Below are positions 1-10,338 of a stretch of 64,000 nucleotides of DNA, piece after piece; the stretch's first letter is position 1; each line of letters starts with the position of its first letter. Made by a program: the position numbers and the translations under genes. Source of the DNA: Ceratotherium simum simum (taxonomy: Eukaryota; Chordata; Mammalia; Perissodactyla; Rhinocerotidae). The DNA is taken from positions 16,118,805 through 16,182,804 of the forward strand of contig NW_004454180.1 in NCBI RefSeq assembly GCF_000283155.1. The letters run 5' to 3'. Under the pieces are notes generated by a model. The model was not told the origin of the DNA. It saw only the letters and a program-made list of their open reading frames with translations, and did not search any database.

Positions 1-75
1 GACTCGTTACAATAAGCATCTATTGTTTTAATTAAATTTTTAAAAAGAAAAATACATTTTAAAAATAGAACAGGA

Positions 76-665
76 AATGAGTCCGTGTTGCCACAGGCAT
101 CAGTACTTCATTCTTCATCGCTGAGTGGTAGTTACAGCGTCTGTTCATCTGTTCGCTGGTTGGGTGACGACTGGGCTGTCTCTGGCTCGGTCTGTTAGGG
201 ATAACGCTGCTATGAGCATTGACATACTGCTGGCTTGTGGTTCTATTGCTGGGTGGCACAGTAAATTTACATTTAACTTGATGATAAACCATCCAGCTGT
301 TTTCCAAAGTGCTGGGCCATTTTGCAGCCCTGTCAGCAATGACACACAATGTCATGGGTGCCTCTCAAAGCATCGTGCTGAATGAAAGAAGGCAGACACA
401 AAAGACCTCATTTAGCATGATTCCATTTATGTGGAATTCTAGAAAAGGCAAAATTATAATGCCAGAAAGTATGACAGTCGCCTGGGGCAGATTTGGGGAT
501 GGGTGTCGACTGCAAAAGGCACAGGGAATTTGTGCGGGGATAGAAATGTTCTATATCTTCTTTGTGGTGGTAAGTAAATGACTATACAATTGCCAACACT
601 CATCAAACTGAACACTTAAAATGGGTAGATTTTATTTATGTAAATCAGACCTCAACAAAGCTAAG
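76..665. mobile_element. L1 3' fragment with inverted 5' part (twin-priming structure)
   Basis: About 76-355 is antisense L1 from the ORF2 C-terminal region: it reads in order the antisense forms of the tail of the ORF, including the ttttccaaagtgctgggcc block at about 300. About 371-665 is sense L1 3' UTR (gattccatttatgtgg, attctagaaaaggc, tgttctatatcttc, aactgaacacttaaaatggg, acctcaacaaagct). The two pieces are nearly contiguous in L1 coordinates but oppositely oriented, as expected from twin priming during retrotransposition. Clear flanking duplications were not identified. Confidence 0.75.
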
Positions 666-717
666 GGAAAATTTATAGTCACAAAAAATATTTTTAAATG
701 AAACAAGAAACATAGCC

Positions 718-850
718 TACCCTTTGACCCACGAGTGCATACCGAGGTATATAGCCAAGAGGATGCATGCACACTTTCCCCGGACACACACACGAGTGTG
801 CATAGCAGCTTTATGGTGTCACAGGCACTGGGTACAGCTCAGAGTAAAAA
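718..850 (+). mobile_element. L1 ORF2/3' fragment, old
   Basis: The stretch ctaccctttgacccacgagtg followed by ggtatatagccaagagg and the later cagctttatggtg parallels the L1 consensus segment about drop-in first strand priming near the ORF2 end. It is short and diverged. Confidence 0.55.
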
Positions 851-1540
851 AGAACAGACTAGTGGGGCAGGCAACAGCAAGAATGAAGGTGGCACTCCAA
901 AGGACAAGGGAAAGAAAAAAGGCAGGCAGAGGATCCATGGTCCCCTCCCACTTATGAGAAGTCCAAGAACTGGTGAGAGGTTCTCCACCAGTTCTCCAAG
1001 AACTGGCTTGGGAGGGCACGGGGTCCTTCCAGGATCTGGAGATGGTCTAAGTCTCGACCTGGGTGACAGGACTTGGTGCAGGCATGTGTAAAATCCCAGT
1101 GAGCCTTCCATACAGGATTTGTGATCTCTACTGGAGTAATGTCATACTCAACAAATTCATTCTTAGAAACAAAAACAAGAATAAAAACGAAAACAAGAAA
1201 ACTAGCCGGAAAGACTGGGATGTAATCTGCTATGTCATTAGGAGCCATCACAACTTTTGAAGCTAGAGATCAGCATGATGAAAGTCATTTCGGAACAGGA
1301 ATGTGGAATTTTTAAGGAAAAACCGGGCAAATTCTCAGCAGACCGGTGTAAAGTGAATCCTTGTGGTGAAGAATCTCAGGGAGGACGCTGAGGTGGGAGG
1401 GAAGGAAGGAGGGAACCCAAGAGGCATTTCCAACAAGGGCACACACAATTTGAAGATGATTCTGTGCCTGGTGACAGGGCTGGGTCGTTGCCGAGGTAGG
1501 AAGGTTGTAAAAGTGATAATAATAGCCACAACTGACGTTT
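851..1540. other. Unique intronic sequence, no gene recognised
   Basis: Purine-rich stretch with an A-rich segment at 1165-1205. A minus-strand open frame of 99 codons (952-1251) is present but has no family resemblance I recognise. No splice-flanked coding block was found. Confidence 0.5.
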
Positions 1541-1735
1541 ATGGAGTGTTTACTAAGTGTTGGCCCGTTCTACGACTTTGAGGGTAGCAATCTGTTACTA
1601 TGGTAGAAATCATTATGATTCCCATTCGACAGGTGAGAACCTAACACCAGAGAGGTCCCGTGGCCTGTCCAAGGTCACACAGCCGGAAGGTGGGGGTGGA
1701 AAGTGCATCTAGTTTGGAGCATCAGCCCTGCATGC
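1541..1735 (+). mobile_element. MIR SINE
   Basis: Ordered MIR landmarks in sense orientation: gtttactaagtgttgg, then atgattcccattcgacagg, then gtcccgtggcctgtccaagg and tcacacagccggaaggtggg. Diverged, as expected of an ancient mammalian tRNA-derived SINE. Confidence 0.8.
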
Positions 1736-1894
1736 TGGAAGGAAGAAGATGAGTTCAGTCCGGGTCACCTGGCATTAGAGTCACGAGCAGACACTCACTA
1801 CCTACAAGGAGATCAATGTGAACTCACATGCAAAGGGACTCCAGGATAAAAAAGCAAAGCACTATACAAGTGCAAATGACCATGCCTGATAAAG

Positions 1895-2653
1895 CCACGG
1901 CAAGATACCACGTCAACCCACTAGGATGACTAGTATGAAAAACGAAAAAACAGACAATAGTAGGTGTTGGCAAGGATGTGGAGAAATAGGAACCCTGATG
2001 CACTGTTGGTGGGGATGTAAAACAGTGCAGCTACTGTGGGAAATGGTATGGAATTTCCCCCCAAAATTAAACATAGAATGACCATATGATCCAGCAATTC
2101 TCCTTCTGCATATATACTCAAAAAGGAACTGAAAGCACAGACTCAAACAGGTATTTATACACCCATGTTCACAGCCGCATTATTCACAACAGCCAAAAGG
2201 TGGAAGCAACCCAAGTGTCCATTGACCAGAGGAACGGATAAACAAAATGTGGAATACATATACCGTGGAATATTATTCAGCCTTAAAAAGGAAGGAAATT
2301 CTGACACCTGCTACAGCACGGATGTAGATTGAGGACATTATGCTCAGCGAAGTAAGCCAGTCACAAAAGGACAAATACCATATGACTCTACATATATGAG
2401 ATTCCTAGAGTGGTCAAATTCATAGAGACATAAAGTAGAATGGTGAGTGCCAGGGACTGGGAGAGCAGATGGGGAGTGAGTGTTTAATGGGGACAGAGTT
2501 TCAGTTTGGGACAGTGAGAAAGTTCTGGAGATGGTGATGATTGTACAAGAGTGTGAATTAAGAGTACTTAATTCCACTGGACTGTACACTTAAAAATAGT
2601 TAAAATGGTAAGTTTTATGTTATGTATATTTTACCACAATAAAAAAAAAAAAA
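1895..2653 (+). mobile_element. 5'-truncated L1 3' end with poly(A)
   Basis: Sense L1 from the end of ORF2 (gataccacgtcaacccacta, ggcaaggatgtggagaaata, ccatatgatccagcaattct, caaaatgtggaatacatata, ggaatattattcagcctta) through a typical 3' UTR (ggtgagtgccagggactgg, ggagatggtgatgattgta, tgttatgtatattttaccac) to an A run at 2641-2653. ORF2 is broken. It is among the better preserved older L1 copies here. Confidence 0.9.
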
Positions 2654-5299
2654 GTAGCAATTAAGTAGAAGCCAAAAACCAACCACTGCTGTCAGAGCCA
2701 GACCCCGCGGGCTGTGTGCTCCATCCCCAGGGCCTGGCAACAGTAAGTCTCCCACCTCGGGCTACACCGCTGGCCACGACTGACCGCCTGAGACTGATAT
2801 TGATTTTAATCCCTTCCTTCCTTCTGGGCCTAATTAAACCTTCAGTATTTCCTGTCAAAGGCATCATCCTTTTTTGATGTATTCTTATGCCTATAATGAT
2901 GGAATTTCTGCCTGAGGCTGTAAACAACTGAGCTCAGGCCCTTTCACACCTAAATGTTCATCTTCCTCTCGTGGGACACCCTTCAGCACAGGGTGCTGGG
3001 CTCCGCCAGCTATTAAAAGGCTTTGTGGGCGCCTGGCCACATGTCAGACAGCGCTGCCTCAGGTGTAAACAAACCACAGCAAAGAAATAATAAACAACAT
3101 GTATTTAGGCACATACATTTCAGAGGATCAGACTCTACTCTACTGTACTCAATAATGCTGAATTCAGACGAGAGTCGTATTCAGATGAAAACAAGAATTT
3201 AGCCAAACACACGAAATATTCCCCACTAAGAAGTGGGCATGAGATGATTCTCGATTCCTGAGAACCGGGACATCGTTACTCGCCTGTGTCCTGGGTTCAA
3301 GAACCCCGAGACCATTAGGCAGCCCCGTCCCATCCACCCCCAAGTGGGGTCTCTGCTCTGACTCAGCTCCCCCAAACGTGAAGGGTGGAGTGAACTTCCA
3401 CTGATACAGAGCAACGCGAGATTGGAGGGGGTGACCTAGAGATAATATTCGCACATAACATAAAACTAAATTAACATGAACCTGGTAACTGAAGATTACA
3501 TTTAAGAAAAAACTTTGCATGAAGTGTGATTGCAACTATGTGAAAGACTAAGGGAAGACTTCTCCTTCCCTTTTTTCATACTTTGCTTTCTAAAATGTCT
3601 CTAGTGAGCATGCATGTAGCAGGAACAGTTGTGTGCGTTCTCCCAGGAGCAACGGGGGACGCTCTTCTATTCACACAAGAGAAAGGCGGCCGCGAAGGCA
3701 GGCTCAGTGTTCAAATCACTGAGGTGCCCGCCCCCTCCCGGTGCACACTCAGGAGGCGCCTGGTGTGCAGGCCACAGGGATGGCCTGGCCCCACCTTCCC
3801 CGTCTCCTGGCTGACCTGCAGGTCCCAAGGGGGTGGAGAAGAAACGAGGGCGAGGACAGCCTGGGCCTCTGGCGCTCACAGGAGGGTTTGCTGGTACCTC
3901 AGATGCCTCCTTGCAGGGTCTGAAAGCCAGACCCCCAGAAGCTGCCCACCGGCTGCCCTCCCAGGGCGGGGGTCCCAGGCTCTGGAGAGAGTGGAAGTGG
4001 GACACGGGTCTGGAGGTCACCTACAGGAGGCTGGTCCTGCTAGACTCGGGGCCTGAGGAAGTGAAGATTGCTTTGTTGAAACAAGAAAGCATGACAAGGA
4101 GCGACCAGGGCCTCACGGGGTGTCAAGGGAATTGCATGAGGCAGCGGGGAGCCAGTCACTCCAGCTCTGCAGCGCTGTCTTCTGGCACAGGTGTTCCCAG
4201 CCAGGTGGGACAGGCGGAGTTAGAAGCTCCACCAGAGGGGGCGCTGCAGGGACCCCAGGTCCTGAGAGGATGCCCCGGAGCTAGGACACCAGTGTGCCCC
4301 GGGGAAGGGAGAAGGGTTCATTCTCTTAAAAGAACACCAGCCACAAACCACATCCCCCAGAAGAGGAGGCAGGATCAGATTCACTGCTCAACAACGTCTC
4401 TCTCTTAAAGTGCACTGAACTAAATTATAGGCAATTGCACATTGGCTAACTGAATTTACTTTCCAGTGCTTACAGGCTTTACTTCAAAAGGAGTTATAAA
4501 CTGCTAATCTTGAAATTATCCAACGCATCTTCATTTTTCCAGGTTATAAGTAGCAGATAAAAATGTGAAGAGAGAGGACCCTATCCCACAACACTACGCT
4601 CAAACAAGGGAAGACGTGTCTTCTAAAATAAGGGACTTCCGTGCTGCTCCACAGAGGCAGCTGCCTGATTTTCAAAGAAAAGGCCCCGGGGGCGGAAAGG
4701 AAGGAAAAATTATTTAATATCTCTTTTCCACATGGAGTTTGTCTTATTAATCACGTCTTCTGGGCTTCCACTATTAGCAATTTGCTTTTTCTGATGCTTC
4801 ATTTTTAGTCATTTCCCTGAACTCCTGAAAATTTAAGATTTCAACCAACACTGATTGGCCCTCTACTACGTGGGGGGCCACGAGCTTCCTGAGGGCTCTT
4901 CTAGGGGCCGTCTGTCGCCTGCGGGCCACGAGAACACCCTACCCAGAGTTCATCAAGGAAACTAGAGGCCCAGGTTTACAGACAACTTGGCTCAACCCGC
5001 TCGCATTTAGTCATTTTAGACTTGGTTCTTTTTCAATAGTAATAAACATTAAGAGCTTTTAATAATGAGAAAATGCTTATGATTCTAAGGGAAGAAAGAT
5101 GAATATAATATATATAATATATTATATAGAGTCTGAACACTATTATATCAACAATGCACATGAAAAATACACCACCTTCACTAACTCATCAAAGTTGACA
5201 TCATCGATATTGAAACACAGTGACATCACGTGTCTCCTAATATGATGCCCTGACAAGGAGCTACATTTCTATTGCTTACTGCCAGAAATGCATAACCTG
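2654..5299. other. Mostly unique intronic sequence; GC-rich middle (about 3600-4350)
   Basis: No recognised repeat over most of this stretch. Around 2655-3120 the sequence looks single-copy and holds a transcription-factor-site cluster (separate entry). About 3600-4350 is GC-rich with open frames in several registers but no recognisable domain and no convincing exon boundaries. 5106-5130 is a short AT-only repeat. Confidence 0.5.
3060..3078. promoter_or_regulatory. Clustered E-box, forkhead and RUNX motifs
   Basis: Within 19 bp there is CAGGTG (3060-3065, E-box), TGTAAACA (3064-3071, forkhead consensus) and AACCACA (3072-3078, RUNX consensus). A second TGTAAACA lies at 2919-2926. The surrounding 2655-3120 contains no recognised repeat. 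The motifs are seen directly; enhancer activity is inference only. Confidence 0.3.
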
Positions 5300-5660
5300 A
5301 AATGAATCATGAGAAAGCAACTGACAAATGAAAATTGAGGGAAATTCTACAAAATAACTGGTGGGTACGCTTAATAAATGCCCATGTCAAGAAAGACAAA
5401 GAAATGCTGAGGAACTGTTCCAGATTACAGCAGACCAAAGAGAGGTGATGGCTGAATCAATGCATGATACTGAGCGAATCCTGGGCTGGGAAAAAACAGC
5501 CATGGAGGACATTGTTGGGACAACTGATCAAATGTGGACACGGACTGTAGATTAGGTGATAGTGTTCTACCAGTGTTAAAGGTCATCGTACTGGGGATAT
5601 GTAAGAAAATGTCATTGTCCTCAAGGAATACACTCAACTACTTAGGGTTAAAGAGGCACA
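5300..5660 (+). mobile_element. Possible ancient L1-type 3' UTR remnant
   Basis: The run of words including aatgcatgatactgagcgaa, cctgggctgggaaaaaac, catggaggacattgttggg, ctgatcaaatgtgg and gtgttctaccagtgtt resembles the 3' UTR of old L1M-type elements. Strongly diverged, so the family assignment is tentative. Confidence 0.4.
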
Positions 5661-7046
5661 ATATCTCCAATTTATTGTCAAATCGTTCAGAAAAAAATTA
5701 GAGATTTTCAGGAACCCTTGCCCTATTTTTATACCTTTTCCATTAGTTTAAAATCATACAAAATGTTTTAAAATGCATAGAAAAAGTAAAGGAAATGCTA
5801 TACTTTGTCAAATTGGAGATGCAACTGTTTGAAAAATAGATCGTATTTTATGTTCCACAACTAAAGAAAAAAATATAGCCAATTAAACTATGACACAATA
5901 CTTTCTTATCACTTAGAATTTTTCTTTTATACTTTGAGAGAATTCATATTCTTATTAATGCATAGATTTTTATTATGTATCACTCTTCTGCCTACATAAA
6001 AAGAAATAGGTATAAGTGAAATAAATAGGTTAAAATATTCCTCCAACTTCCTTGCATTCTGGTTTCAACACTTCTGAATCCCTTTTTGACTCAGTTGTTG
6101 GTATCAATGCGTTTTTACGCAATGTCACCCTCTGAGCCATCAAGAATGTAGGTGACACGGCAGTTTTTCAAAAGGATGCTCCATGATTATTTCAGTACTT
6201 TCTTCCAAGTCACTGAAGCCCATTCTACAAGCTCTAATACTTGGCCTTTCCAGAAGAGGTCAGGGGAAGGGTTTTGGCCAACTATGAGGACTTGTGTTCC
6301 CTTAAATGGTTGGCAGCTGACCATCAAGGATCAAGGTTATCTAACTGAGCCGACACGAACAACAACCAGGTGTCCACGTGCTCAGCAACCACAGCACAGA
6401 CACAGCTGCTGCCTGCCCTACAGGAAGAGGTTAAGATGCCACTGCACATAGGATCCATCCAGACTTCAGAGAGATTAAAATGTGAAAAGAGTGCATCTGA
6501 GAGCTGAAATGTGATATGTTAAAATATATAATGGTGTTGGGTTTGTGGGTGGGAGGTTACATTGCTTCTGTACAATAAGCACACACTAATTGTTGGTGTT
6601 ATTTTTATAATCAGAAAAAAAGAGTACATTTTGATCCACAGAATATAGTTGTTTTATTGAAATTTTATGCCTGATTTTTATCTGTGAATTCCCTGTTTCC
6701 CAGGGTACAAAATTCTCCACCTATTAGTTCAGGTCTAAGAAGCTTCTCTGGTGTAAAATTCATTAACTGACCTGATAAATATTAATCGAAATCTGTGAGG
6801 TGTAAGGGAAAGCCAGTCTCAGATGATGCCAGCAAGTGTCTCAGAGCCTTAAAGGGCCCTTAGGGAAGAGAAGGGACCACACTGAATTGATTCTAAGATG
6901 CACATTTTTTCAGATTTTAACATTTTTGAAACCACTGTGAGCCAAGCAGCAGTCACGATGTAGTTACTACTTCCTGCATACAGGCATCACAACTTGCAGA
7001 ATGGGTATCATTAGTTTAAAAGAAAATTCTAGAGACAACAGTGGAG
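5661..7046. other. AT-rich unique intronic sequence
   Basis: No coding block, RNA gene or repeat that I can name. A short open frame at 6152-6451 has no recognised domain. Confidence 0.45.
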
Positions 7047-7403
7047 CACCTTTTTAAAGACTATATTGAGATATAATTTACATAGGGTAAAATTCACTCT
7101 TTATAGATGTTCGGTTCTATGAGTTTTGAAAAGCATGTATAGTCAAGTAACCACCACCAAAACAAAAGATAGAATATTTCTATTACCCTCAAAAGGTTTC
7201 CCCATAACCCTTTGTCATCAATCCCCATCCTCCACCTCCAGACCCTGGCAACCGGTGATCTGATCTCTGTCTCTGGTTTTGCCTTTTCCAGAATATCATA
7301 TGAGTGGAATCATATAGCATGTAGTCTTTTGTGTCTGGCTTCTTTCACTCAGCACAATGCTTTTGAGATTCATCCGTATTGTTGCATGTATCAAGATTTT
7401 GTT
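7047..7403 (-). mobile_element. Older L1, 3' portion (left half, split by insertion)
   Basis: Antisense L1 3' end: atattgagatataatttaca, caccctctccac-like antisense words, gaccctggcaaccggtgatc, gagtggaatcatatagcatg, gtctggcttctttcactcag. It stops at 7403 at the duplication aagattttgtt and resumes at 10339. Confidence 0.9.
7393..7403. repeat. Target-site duplication, left copy (younger L1)
   Basis: aagattttgtt, identical to 10339-10349. The two copies bracket the plus-strand L1 and restore a continuous antisense L1 when one copy and the insert are removed. Confidence 0.85.
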
Positions 7404-8032
7404 GAACAGACCAATTCCTAGTAGGGAGATTGAATCGGTAATCAAAAACCTCCCAATACAGAAAACCTGAGGACCAGATGGCTTCATTGGTGAATTCTAC
7501 CAAACATTTAAAGAAGAATTAATACCAATCCTTCTCAAAGTCTTCCAAAAAATGGAAGAGGAGGAAACACTTCCAAAGTTGTTCTATGACTCCAGCATTA
7601 TCCTGATAGCAAAACCAGACAAGGACACTACAAGAAAAGAAAATTACAGGCCAGCATCCCTGATGAACATACATGCAAAAATCCTCAAAAAAATATTAGC
7701 AAACCAAATTCAATAATACACTAAAAGGATCATACACCATGATCAAGTGGGGTTTATTTCAGGGATGCAAGGATGGTTCACCATCCACAAGTCAATCAAT
7801 GTGATCCAGCACATTAACAAAATGATGGATAAAAATCATATGATCATCTCAATATATGCAGAAAAAGCATTTAACAAAATTCAACATCCATTCATGATAG
7901 CAACTCTCAACAAAGTGGGTATAGAGGGAACGTACCTCAACATAACAAAGGCCATATATGACAAGCCAAAAACTAACTTCATACTCAATGGTGAAAAACT
8001 GAAAGATTTTCCTCTAAGATCAGGAAAAAGAC

Positions 8033-8048
8033 AAGGATGCCCACTCTT
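8033..8048. repeat. Target-site duplication, left copy (ERE)
   Basis: aaggatgcccactctt, identical over 16 bp to 8321-8336. Confidence 0.97.
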
Positions 8049-8320
8049 TTTTTTTTTTTTTTAATTTATTTTTTTGAGAATTTTTTTTTCCTGAGAAAGA
8101 TCAGCCCTGAGCTAACATCTGATGCCAATCCTCCTCTTCTTGCTGAGGAAGACTGGCCCTGGGCTAACATCCGTGCCCATCTTCCTCCACTTTATATGGG
8201 ACGCCGCCACAGCATGGCTTGACAGGCAGTGCATCAGTGCTCACCCGGGATCCAAACCCGCAAACCCCGGGCCACCGCAGCAGAGCGCATGCACTTAACC
8301 ACTATGCCACCGGGCCAGCC
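8049..8320 (-). mobile_element. ERE SINE (tRNA-derived, perissodactyl)
   Basis: Starts on the plus strand with the T run of the reversed A-tail, continues through tgagctaacatctgatgcc, tgaggaagactggccctggg, cacagcatggcttgacagg and ggatccaaacccgcaaaccc, and ends with the reversed tRNA-like head ccactatgccaccgggccag. A perfect 16-bp target-site duplication flanks it. Because both copies are identical this is one of the younger events in the window. ERE elements are non-coding and are moved by L1 machinery. Confidence 0.97.
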
Positions 8321-8336
8321 AAGGATGCCCACTCTT
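8321..8336. repeat. Target-site duplication, right copy (ERE)
   Basis: Identical to 8033-8048; the L1 ORF2 sequence continues directly after it. Confidence 0.97.
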
Positions 8337-10338
8337 GCCACTTTTATTCAACATAGTACTGGAAGTCCTAACCAAAGCAATTAGGTAAGAAGAAAAAATA
8401 AAAGGCATCCAAATCCGAAAGGAAGAAGTAAAACTATCTCTATTTGTGGATGGCATACTATATACAGAAAACCCTAAAGACTCCACCAAAAAACTGTTGA
8501 AGCTAATAAACAAATTCAGTATAGTTGCAGGATACAAAATCAATATACAAAAATCAATTGTGTTTCTAAATACTAAGAATGGACTACCAGAGAGAGAAAT
8601 TAAAAAAAAAAAATCCCATTTACAATTGCATTAAAAAGAATAAAATATCTAGGAATAAATTTAACAAAGGAGATGAAAGACCTGTACACTGAAAACTAAA
8701 AGACATTGATGAAAGAAATTGAAGAAGATACAAATAAATGGAAAAGTATTCCATTCTCATGGATTGGAACAATTAATATAGTTAAAATGTCCATATTACC
8801 CAAAGCAACCTACAGAGTGAATGCAATCCCTCTCAAAATTCCAACAGCATTTTTCACAGAAACAGAAAAAACAATCCTAAAATTTGTATGGAACAACAAA
8901 AGACCCCAAACAGCCAAAGCAATCTTGAGAAAGAAGAACAAAGCTGGAGGCATCATGCTCCCTGATTTCAGACCATATTACAAAGCTATAGTAATCAAAA
9001 CAGTGTGGTATAGGCATAAAAACAGACACCAGGATCAATGGAACAGACCAGAGAGCCCAGAAATAAACCCACCCATATATGTTTGACTAATTTACAACAA
9101 AGGTGCCAAGAACATACAATGGGGAAAGTGTAATCTCTTCAAAGATAGTGTTGTGAAAACCGGACAGCCACATGCAAAGAATAAAACTGGACCCCTATAT
9201 TACACCACACACAAAAATCAACTCAAAACGGATTAAAGACTTGAACATAAGACCTGAAACTAGAAAACTCCTAGAAGAGAAAATAGGGGATAAGCCCCTT
9301 GACATCAGTCTTGGAGATAATTTTTGGGTTTAACACCAAAAGCAAAGGTAACAAAAGCAAAAATAAACAAGTGAGACTACATCAAACTAAAAAGCTTCTG
9401 CACAGCAAAGGAAACCATCAACAAAATGAAAAGACAGCCTACATAATGGGAGCAAATATTTGCAAATCATATATCTGAGAAGAGATTAATATCCAGAATA
9501 TATAAAGAACACATACAACTCAATAGCAAAAAGACAAACAATCCAATTTAAAAAATGGGCAGAGGATCTGAATAGATGTTTTTCCAGAGAATACATACAA
9601 ATGGCCAAGAGGTACATGAAAAAGTGCTCAATATCATTAATCATCAGAGAAATGCAAATCAAAACCACAATGACATATCACCTCACACCTTTTAGAATGG
9701 CTGTCATCAAAAAGACAAAAGATAATTATTGGCAAGGACGTGGAGAAAAGGGAACCCTTGTGTACTGTTGGTTGGAATGTAAATTGGTGCAGCCACTATG
9801 GAAAACAGTATTGAGGTTCCTCAAAAAATTAAAAATAGAACTACCTTATGATCCAGCAATTCCACTTCTGGGTGGAATCCAAAGACAATGAAATCAGTAT
9901 CTCAAAGAGATATCTGCACCCCCATGTTCACTGCAGCATTATTCACAATAGCCAAGACATGGAAACAATCTGTGTGTCCATAGATGGATGAATGGATAAA
10001 GAAAATGTGGTATATATACAGTAGAATATTATTCAGCCATAAAAAGAAGGAAATCCTGCCATTTGTTACAACTTGCATGGACCTTGAGGGCATTATGCTA
10101 AGTGAAATAAGTCAGACAAAGACAAATACTGTATGATATCACTAATATGCAGAATCTAAAAAAAAAATCAAACTCACAGAAACAGAGAACAGATTGGTGG
10201 TTGCCAAAGGTGGGGATTGAGAAGAGGGGAAAATGCGTGAAGGGGGTCAAAAGGTACAAACTTCCAGTAATAAGATAAATAAGTTCTGGGGATGTAATGT
10301 ATTGGTGACAGTAGGGTGACTATAAAAAATATTTTTAA

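Larger units (their letters stand above)
7404..10338 (+). mobile_element. Younger 5'-truncated L1 inserted in older L1
   Basis: Sense L1 starting inside the ORF2 reverse-transcriptase region and running through the ORF2 C-terminus to a shortened 3' UTR (ttggtggttgccaaaggtgg, aggtacaaacttccagtaat, gggatgtaatgtattggtga) and an A/T-rich tail. It is split by an ERE at 8049-8320. ORF2 survives only as separate open pieces (about 7747-8042, 8446-8634, 8706-9086, 9601-9891). The catalytic FADD of the L1 reverse transcriptase reads FVDG at about 8440-8452, and one following codon is missing, so it cannot encode an active enzyme. Flanked by an 11-bp target-site duplication. Confidence 0.95.

Noticed and set aside
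952..1251. 99-codon minus-strand frame beginning MMAPNDIADYIPVF
   Set aside because: Looks protein-like at first sight but no family recognised, and no splice sites frame it.
3583..4408. Overlapping open frames of 157 and 191 codons in GC-rich DNA
   Set aside because: Frames are open in several registers at once, as expected from GC content; no domain, splice context or similarity to SHC3.
8037..8222. Phe-rich 61-codon frame
   Set aside because: Lies across the reversed A-tail of an ERE SINE.
7747..9891. Several open frames with reverse-transcriptase similarity as possible genes
   Set aside because: They are pieces of one truncated, ERE-interrupted L1 ORF2 with a damaged catalytic motif.
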